The notes under the pieces are model-generated. The model made no database searches, was not told where the DNA came from, and saw nothing but the letters and a program-made list of their open reading frames with translations. DNA of 37,187 bases from positions 1 to 37,187 of the forward strand of contig CABQLI010000012.1 of the NCBI GenBank assembly GCA_902464965.1, in the 5' to 3' direction. Within the stretch, counting starts at the first letter, position 1. Every line of letters begins with the position of its first letter. This DNA comes from an uncultured Collinsella sp. (GTDB lineage: Bacteria; Actinomycetota; Coriobacteriia; Coriobacteriales; Coriobacteriaceae). Made by a program: the position numbers and the translations under genes. Below are positions 31,927 through 37,187 of the stretch, in pieces.

Positions 31927-32285
31927 CGGAAAGTGTGTCCCGGAATTCTTGTCTGGAATGGGATGCAGTTTCCGCTTGGGACCCGATTGGGAAAGTGTGT
32001 CCCACTATTCAGCTGGATTCCGGGATGTATTTTCCGGTTGAGGCTCGTTGGGAAAGTGCGTCCCACTTTGGGGGCTGATTCTGGGACGTGGTTTCCGGTT
32101 GGCTCTCATTGGGAAAGTTCATCCCATTTCTCGGCCTAATTATGGGACGCAGTTTCCCGTTGAGGACCCTTTGGGAAAGTGCGTCCCGGTCTGGGCGCTC
32201 AAACTGGGATGGATTTTCCGGATGAGGGCTTGACGGAAAATGTGTCCCGTTCCGGGCGCTAATTGTGGGATGCAGTTTCCGCTTG
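31927..32285. repeat. Tandem array A: six 61-62 bp units with paired dyads
   Basis: Units begin at 31927, 31989, 32050, 32111, 32173 and 32234. Each has the form GGGAAAGTGCGTCCC, an 18-base spacer, GGGATGCATTTTCC, a 14-base spacer. So GGGA-N7-TCCC-type dyads recur about every 31 bases. Units differ at 20-40% of sites but keep the dyads. The array fills most of 31925-32290, where no gene can be supported; a few short open frames cross it without ribosome sites. Confidence 0.85.
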
Positions 32286-32304
32286 CGGAGTCTCCACTCA
32301 ACAG

Positions 32305-32343
32305 AAAACCCGGGTGGCCTGTCTTTTGGCTACCCGGGTTTTT
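32305..32343. terminator. Bidirectional terminator after the surface-protein gene
   Basis: AAAACCCGGGTGGCC (32305-32319) pairs with GGCTACCCGGGTTTTT (32328-32343) with one mismatch. On the minus strand the T run follows the stem, ending the leftward surface-protein transcript 26 bases past its stop. Confidence 0.85.
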
Positions 32344-32369
32344 GGGTTGTCGATATGTTCGACTGGCTA

Positions 32370-35201
32370 CTAGTGGGTCTTGCGGCGCTTGATCAGCATG
32401 ATGAGGGCTATCACTACGAGCGTTGCCCCCGCTGCTGTTGCGGTGGCGACTAGGGCGAATGTTTGGTCGCCGGTGTTTGCGAGGTTCTTCGCTGTGGTCG
32501 TAGTCTTGACCTTGGTGTCGGTCTTAGCTCCGTTGTCAGACTTGGGCTTGTCCGGGTTCGTCGGGGTCTCAGGAGTCTCGGGGTCCTTTGAGCCTTCGGA
32601 ATCGGTTGGGCCGGCGGTGTTTACCAGCGTATGGTCCAGGAACTTCTTGGCGCCCGCACTTGCCTGTGAGAACAGGCGGCGCGTGCGGATCGGGGTGGCG
32701 TTCACCGTTGTGGGCGCCGTCTCCTCGGCCTCGATATTCACGAGCGTCGTGCCGGTGTCGAGGCCCACGTCGTTGTATCCCACGTGGCAGTAATACTGCG
32801 CACCGTCATCGTCTGCGGTCAGGTCAATCTCGAGCTTTGAGGCCGTTCCAGCCGCGAGGTTGCCATCGGCACCCACGAGCTTAAACTCTGTCTCGCCGCG
32901 GCCCTTGCGGTACCACATATAGGTCGGCGCCAGCCCTGTTTCGCTATCGTCGGCACCGAGTTGCTTCACATGGCCAATCGCCGAGAGCGTCAGGTGGCTT
33001 CCCGCCGCGCGCTCAACCGAAGAGTCGTATCCAAGATCCGACCCCTCCGCAGCATCCGCCGCAGGTCCGCTCACGGTCATCGTCATGCCATCGGGCATGG
33101 TCTTGACCGTGATGATTGCCGAGCGAATACCTGTTTCGGTCGTGGATCCATTCTTAACGGCGGCGATGGCGAATCGATACTCCGTATTGGGCTGCAGCCC
33201 ATCCCACTTGAGCGAGGTCTGCGTGTTGTCGGCAATCTTCCAGCTATTGACGACCGCATCCGCCGCATTGCTCTGCAGCATGCCCACGCCGTAGCTAAAG
33301 CCACTCTTGTTTGCGAGTACATCGTCCCAGCTAAACGTAACGCTGGTCGAATCGACGGCGTTTGCCGTAAAGCCCGTCACGGCCGGCGCGTCGGGCATCT
33401 CGACGTCCTTAACGTCATAGCCCACGATCCAGAACTGGTCGGTGTCCTTAGTGCCGAGCTTGTCGCCCGAGTCTGCCTCGAACTTGTCGACATCCACCGC
33501 GTTGACGCCCAGACGCCACACAAAACCGTACTTGCCCTGCGCGGCCTCGGGCAGGTTGTCGACGGTGCCGCCGTATTCGGTCGATTCACTCGAGGAGTTA
33601 CCCGTAGTAAAGCCGGCGTTGGCACCAAAGCACAGGCCGCCAAACAACTCGTGCTTTGCGAGCTTCGCGCCCATGACAACGCTGCCGTTCAGCGTCAAGC
33701 CGAGCTCGAGCTCCTGCTCCTTGCCCTCCTCGACTTCGATGGTCTGCTCAATGCTCGCCCCCGACTGCGCGGCGGCGCCGTTAAACCCATCGTGCGTGTA
33801 GGCGCGCGTTACGCCAGGCTTGCCCAGGCCAAAGGAATCCCCAACGGGAGTCTCGCCGTTGAGCGTCGTTTGATAGGTTCCGGGTTCTCCCGACCGGTTG
33901 GTCAAAAAGTAGCTGAGCGGCGTCATATTGTGCTGTTTGGCAATGCGGTCATAGGCCTCGACATTAACGACCGAGGTCTGCGCGCCGAGCGACACGGGCG
34001 CCGCCATCACGCCCTTGCCACCAGTTTCCTCATTTTCGATCTCATACTCGTAATAGACCATCGGAATCGTGTAGAGCACGGCCTTGTCACCCTCGCCGGC
34101 ATGCGACTCATAGCTTACGCTTGCGCTGACCGTGCGCTCGCTCCGGTAGTCATAGCATCCCTCGGCGGCAAAATCGACTGAAGCATTCATCGCGACCAGG
34201 GGCGGACCGGTCTGCACCTCGACGGCAACGCCCAACTCGGCGCCAATGGTATAGCCCTGGGATGTCCCCGTGCCCTTTTCCTCTCCGTATGACGTGCCGC
34301 CCAACACCAGATAGCCGTATGCCTGCTCCAGATCCTCAACATAGGGCGCATCCTGCAGCACGGCAAGCACGCGCGGGTTGGTATAGACCTTGTAGCGGTC
34401 CTTGTACGTGATCTTGACGCTGTCGTTGTCGACATCGGGCAGCGCGAGCGAGATAAATGTGCCGTAGGTAGTGCCGCGACGGTTGCTCTCGCTAATCACC
34501 TGCTCCTCGCCGCGGCGCACCTTTCCGTTCTCGTCGAGCGAAAAATGCGAGGCGGTCATCCAATAGTAGTCATCGTTCTTGCGCAGGTCCTCGTCGCGGT
34601 GCTTGCCCACCACGGCGATAAAGCTCTCGTTATAGCGGTCCGAACCCGAGACGCTGCCCGCCTTGACGTCGCTGATCCACACCTGTTCTATACCCTTGTG
34701 GTCATGCTTGTTGCTGCTGTTGTATTGCTGACCGCTCATGCTCATGGTTCCGACCATGGACCCCAAGCCCTGAGCCCCGCTCTGTGCCGTGTTGCAGGCA
34801 AAGTCGCGGAACACATCGCCGCCCACGAGCACCTCGTCAACCGCCAGCTGCTCGGACAGGCCGTCAAGGTTGGCAGTGGCAAGGGCAATAGGCGCCAAGG
34901 TGCACGGATAGCGCTTATCCTGAGCGCTATCCTTCCATGCGCTGTTGGGCACATGCATCAGCCCATAGGAGGCGAGGAGCCCGTCTCTGTATTCCTTACA
35001 ATCGGAAAGCTTGAACTCGCCAGACTCCGAGTCAAAATACGCGTAGCGGTACAGCGCGCCGTACAGCCCCTTGCTGCCGTCAGAAGCGCCGTAATCAAAA
35101 GCGCTGCGTTGCCAGTCATAGCCCGCAAGAATAAGGCCCGTGACGGTTTCACCCGTCTTCTTTCCTTCTTCATCGTAGGCGGCAAACGTGCCACGTCGCA
35201 T
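32370..35201 (-). CDS. Sortase-anchored surface protein, C-terminal part (frameshifted)
   Basis: This 943-residue frame continues the protein begun in the next entry. In order: a large unrecognised region (about 35200-33420) with long Ser-rich beta segments, such as the stretch with SASVSYESHAGEGD and FTTGNSSSESTEYGG; a fibronectin type III domain (about 33400-33100); an Ig-like domain ending YYCHVGYND (about 33080-32740); a Pro/Lys/Asp/Thr-rich wall-spanning stretch; and the sorting signal LANTG (codons 32482-32468), a hydrophobic helix and the tail KRRKTH. LAxTG suits the class E sortases of Actinobacteria. The ATG at 35201 has no ribosome site, so this part is probably not translated alone unless the frameshift is an error. 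Confidence 0.82.
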   Translation of the reverse strand: MRRGTFAAYDEEGKKTGETVTGLILAGYDWQRSAFDYGASDGSKGLYGALYRYAYFDSESGEFKLSDCKEYRDGLLASYGLMHVPNSAWKDSAQDKRYPCTLAPIALATANLDGLSEQLAVDEVLVGGDVFRDFACNTAQSGAQGLGSMVGTMSMSGQQYNSSNKHDHKGIEQVWISDVKAGSVSGSDRYNESFIAVVGKHRDEDLRKNDDYYWMTASHFSLDENGKVRRGEEQVISESNRRGTTYGTFISLALPDVDNDSVKITYKDRYKVYTNPRVLAVLQDAPYVEDLEQAYGYLVLGGTSYGEEKGTGTSQGYTIGAELGVAVEVQTGPPLVAMNASVDFAAEGCYDYRSERTVSASVSYESHAGEGDKAVLYTIPMVYYEYEIENEETGGKGVMAAPVSLGAQTSVVNVEAYDRIAKQHNMTPLSYFLTNRSGEPGTYQTTLNGETPVGDSFGLGKPGVTRAYTHDGFNGAAAQSGASIEQTIEVEEGKEQELELGLTLNGSVVMGAKLAKHELFGGLCFGANAGFTTGNSSSESTEYGGTVDNLPEAAQGKYGFVWRLGVNAVDVDKFEADSGDKLGTKDTDQFWIVGYDVKDVEMPDAPAVTGFTANAVDSTSVTFSWDDVLANKSGFSYGVGMLQSNAADAVVNSWKIADNTQTSLKWDGLQPNTEYRFAIAAVKNGSTTETGIRSAIITVKTMPDGMTMTVSGPAADAAEGSDLGYDSSVERAAGSHLTLSAIGHVKQLGADDSETGLAPTYMWYRKGRGETEFKLVGADGNLAAGTASKLEIDLTADDDGAQYYCHVGYNDVGLDTGTTLVNIEAEETAPTTVNATPIRTRRLFSQASAGAKKFLDHTLVNTAGPTDSEGSKDPETPETPTNPDKPKSDNGAKTDTKVKTTTTAKNLANTGDQTFALVATATAAGATLVVIALIMLIKRRKTH

Positions 35202-36456
35202 TCGCAGCGACCATGGTCTTGCCGTTCGCGGAGAGGGAGATTGCGCCCGCGTCGCCCAGAGCATCGACATGGACGAGCGCACCCTTGGATGCATCCCACG
35301 AAAACAGCTCGCAATGCGTCGACTTATCAATATTCTTCTTGCCGTAGGGTGCCGAGACCACGATGGCGAGGTCATCGCAAAAATCGCGATCGAGGTCGCC
35401 GGCCGCTAGCGAAACGACAGGAGCTGACTGAAGCTGCGTCCAGGAGTCGTTCCCGCCCTTGTTGTGCGTGGTGTAGTCCGCGGCGTTACCGGCATCGATC
35501 TTGACGACGCTTTGCTTCCAGTTGCCGCCCTCCAAGTCATACATGTCGACTACAGCCTTGCGCACGCCGTTCTCGTCGACATAGCAGCCCGCGTAGACAA
35601 AAAGCTCGTCGACGCCGTCGCCATCGACATCGCCCGCCTCGACATCAAAGACGGCGTCGTGCTCTTGCAGGTAACCGGCATCCAGGTACTTAAAACGGCC
35701 TTCGTACATCATATTAGTGTTGACCGTCACCGGCAGGTGTGTGTCGAGAGTGCGCGTACGCCCGTTGCTAAACGAGTAGAGGACCAGCTCAACCTTTCCG
35801 GCGTATGACTTGCCGTCAATCGTCGTGGAGGAACTGTCGCCGTAGGCACGGAGCTCGGCAACGCGGCTCTTTTTGCCCGTGCTGGCGTCGCTGCAGAACT
35901 CAACACTCGTGGCGTGAATGCCCGAGAAACCGTTGTTGTCGTTGGCGAGTACTGTTGAGGACTCATTGTTGCTTAGGTACGACCAGGTGCCGCCACCGTA
36001 GTCGCTATGCTTGTGGAGATCGCTGTTCGTATCGAAGTTGTTGACGTTTTGCCAGAACTTTGCGGCGCCCCACACACTTCCATAGCCATCGGTGAGTTTG
36101 CTGCTGCCGCCAATGTCACCGCGCTCGACGTTCTCGAGCTTGTCGCGCAGAGTGTAGCGATTGCCATGGCTACCGTTAGCTGCCATATAGACCTCGCTGC
36201 GCGTGGCAAACGTCGTGGGGGTATCAGTGGAATAGGGGCCAACGGTATCGGCCGGAATGTCCTCGCTCGTGCCCAGACCCAGGGCTTGATAATCCTGCTC
36301 GGTCATATCGGTGATTGCGGGCGCGTCTGCCGCCTGGGCAACCTGGGGCGTGGCCGTGAAGCAGGCGACGCTCGTGGCGATCAACGCAGCAAGCGCCGCC
36401 GTCCCAACAAGCGGGATTTTCGACAGCCTACGGATACGGGGGTGTGGAACGTACAT
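35170..36456 (-). CDS. Surface protein, N-terminal part with signal peptide and VCBS/FG-GAP repeats
   Basis: The frame starts with a signal peptide (basic MYVPHPRIRRLSK, hydrophobic core, probable cleavage after AQA near residue 42). It then holds beta-propeller-like repeats with calcium-binding loops (EAGDVDGDGVDELFVY and AAGDLDRDFCDDLAIV), as in VCBS/FG-GAP adhesins. It runs off the family path at about 35195 and stops at 35170; the wall-anchored remainder continues in another frame. Restoring one CG pair in ACGTGG (giving ACGCGTGG, minus strand) would join them into about 1,360 residues. I chose ATG 36456, with GAGG upstream, over ATG 36492 because only the former starts a proper signal peptide. 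Confidence 0.83.
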   Translation of the reverse strand: MYVPHPRIRRLSKIPLVGTAALAALIATSVACFTATPQVAQAADAPAITDMTEQDYQALGLGTSEDIPADTVGPYSTDTPTTFATRSEVYMAANGSHGNRYTLRDKLENVERGDIGGSSKLTDGYGSVWGAAKFWQNVNNFDTNSDLHKHSDYGGGTWSYLSNNESSTVLANDNNGFSGIHATSVEFCSDASTGKKSRVAELRAYGDSSSTTIDGKSYAGKVELVLYSFSNGRTRTLDTHLPVTVNTNMMYEGRFKYLDAGYLQEHDAVFDVEAGDVDGDGVDELFVYAGCYVDENGVRKAVVDMYDLEGGNWKQSVVKIDAGNAADYTTHNKGGNDSWTQLQSAPVVSLAAGDLDRDFCDDLAIVVSAPYGKKNIDKSTHCELFSWDASKGALVHVDALGDAGAISLSANGKTMVAANATWHVCRLR

Positions 36457-36501
36457 GAGGGACCTCGCTTTATTCGAGTGGAGTGGACTCATTTTTGCAA
36501 A

Positions 36502-36560
36502 TGATACATCCGATGCCCGATATCACGTGTCTCATTTTCGCCAACGGCGTGTCTCATTTT
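36502..36560. promoter_or_regulatory. Upstream region of the surface-protein gene
   Basis: TGATA (36502-36506) and TATCA (36521-36525) form an inverted repeat around CATCCGATG. Directly beyond, CGTGTCTCATTTT occurs twice, at about 36526 and 36547. These lie 46-100 bases upstream of the start. No clear -35/-10 pair is visible, so the promoter is not placed. Confidence 0.3.
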
Positions 36561-36578
36561 TGAGAATCCGAGATGCCG

Positions 36579-37040
36579 CGGAAATCTTATCCCAGCTCAA
36601 AGGCCATTTCTGGGATGTATTTTCCGTCGAGCGCCTCATCGGGAAACTGCATCCCATTTCAAGCGTCGATTCTGGGACGCATTTTCCCCTTAGACCCTCA
36701 ACCGGAAACCGCATCCCACTTTGAGCGCAAATTCCGGGATGCATTTTCCGCTTGAGCCTCATTGGGAAACGGCGTCCCACTTTGAGGGCTGATTGTGGGA
36801 TGCATTTTCCGGTTTTGCTCTCATTGGGAAAATGCATCCCGTTTCTTGACCGAATAATGGGACGCAATTTCCCGTTGGAGCGCCTTTGGGAAAGTGTGTC
36901 CCACTTCGACCGCCCAGAGTGGGATGCACTTTCCGCAAAGCACCTCAACGGGAAACTACGTCCCATTCCAAAGGCAAATTCCGGGACGCATTTTTCGAAA
37001 GCCTGCCCATCCGGAAAGCCCGTCCCACTTTGGACGCATC
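36579..37040. repeat. Tandem array B: seven and a half 61-62 bp units
   Basis: Units begin at 36579, 36641, 36703, 36764, 36826, 36888, 36950 and 37012 (partial). The unit form is the same as in array A and in the same orientation. Units 36703, 36764 and 36826 match units 31989, 32050 and 32111 best, in the same order and offset (4714-4715), including the variable spacers. Array B is therefore a direct, co-linear repeat of array A. Open frames crossing it on both strands look like by-products of the near-multiple-of-three period. Confidence 0.85.
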
Positions 37041-37112
37041 CGGGCACGGAACCATCGACCTATCAGGCCTCCCATCAATAAAGAGGCGTCCTCCCGGACG
37101 GCGGGGCACGAA

Positions 37113-37187
37113 GTTCATCGCAAGTTCCGCACGCAAAGAAGGCCACTTAATGTGGCGTTCGTCTTGCGCAGGACTGTAGAGCAGGGA
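37113..37187 (-). repeat. Right copy of the outer inverted repeat (reaches window end)
   Basis: It is the reverse complement of 31740-31815 with about 5 differences, one of which (GGCGTTC for GGCCTTC) weakens the hairpin stem. The repeat may continue past the window. The 70 bases before it (37041-37112) hold no gene that I can see. Confidence 0.82.

Noticed and set aside
31927..32285. Array resembling a CRISPR (similarly array B, 36579-37040)
   Set aside because: The units have no constant repeat with unique spacers; both halves are drifting dyads, the period is 61-62, and no cas gene is in the window.
36532..37047. 171-codon minus-strand frame (and plus-strand frame 36752-37081) across array B
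   Set aside because: The repeating peptide follows from the tandem DNA units; frames are open on both strands, there is no ribosome site, and the 61-62 base period does not keep a frame.

Overview
The window looks like the chromosome of a high-GC Gram-positive anaerobe. The gene families, the LAxTG-type cell-wall sorting signal, the Shine-Dalgarno-led genes and the many large intergenic palindromes suit Coriobacteriia, and Collinsella is my best guess. That assignment comes from family recognition, not from a marker gene. No rRNA, tRNA, CRISPR array, cas gene, integrase or transposase was seen.

Layout. 1-6.9 kb: aldose 1-epimerase (-), a single-span membrane protein (-), an MFS exporter and a low-molecular-weight tyrosine phosphatase (+), a DUF4143-type ATPase (-) with three phased upstream repeats, and a pyridoxal/pyridoxamine kinase coupled to a TIGR04076 protein (-). 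7.2-11.5 kb: a marR gene translationally coupled to a heterodimeric ABC exporter, with a visible promoter and operator. 11.8-16.2 kb: a LysR regulator divergent from SDR (frameshifted), OFA-type MFS and Gfo/Idh/MocA genes, probably a small catabolic operon. 16.5-23.4 kb: Tex, fructose-6-phosphate aldolase/transaldolase, a HAD phosphatase and RlmKL. 23.4-28.2 kb: a potassium module read leftward, kup, then a 56-residue membrane protein, then a short KdpD and KdpE, with no kdpFABC in view. 28.3-31.7 kb: a nitroreductase and a lipoteichoic-acid-synthase-like sulfatase-fold enzyme. 31.7-37.2 kb: one very large sortase-anchored surface protein, split by a frameshift and bracketed by repeats.

The most unusual part is the right end. 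The surface-protein gene lies between two co-linear arrays of 61-62 bp units. Each unit carries two GGGA-N7-TCCC dyads, and the arrays form direct repeats about 4.7 kb apart. Outside them is a roughly 75 bp inverted repeat that includes a terminator hairpin. This could support recombination, exchange or switching of a surface antigen, but the sequence alone does not show that it happens.

Other points of note: REP-like palindromes sit within a few bases of stop codons and keep pairing despite base changes; a terminator-like hairpin of that family lies just before kdpD; RlmKL has a degraded first methyltransferase centre; three 10-bp repeats are spaced exactly 33 bp upstream of the DUF4143 ATPase; and a 216 bp palindromic element lies next to a duplicated tail of the transaldolase gene.
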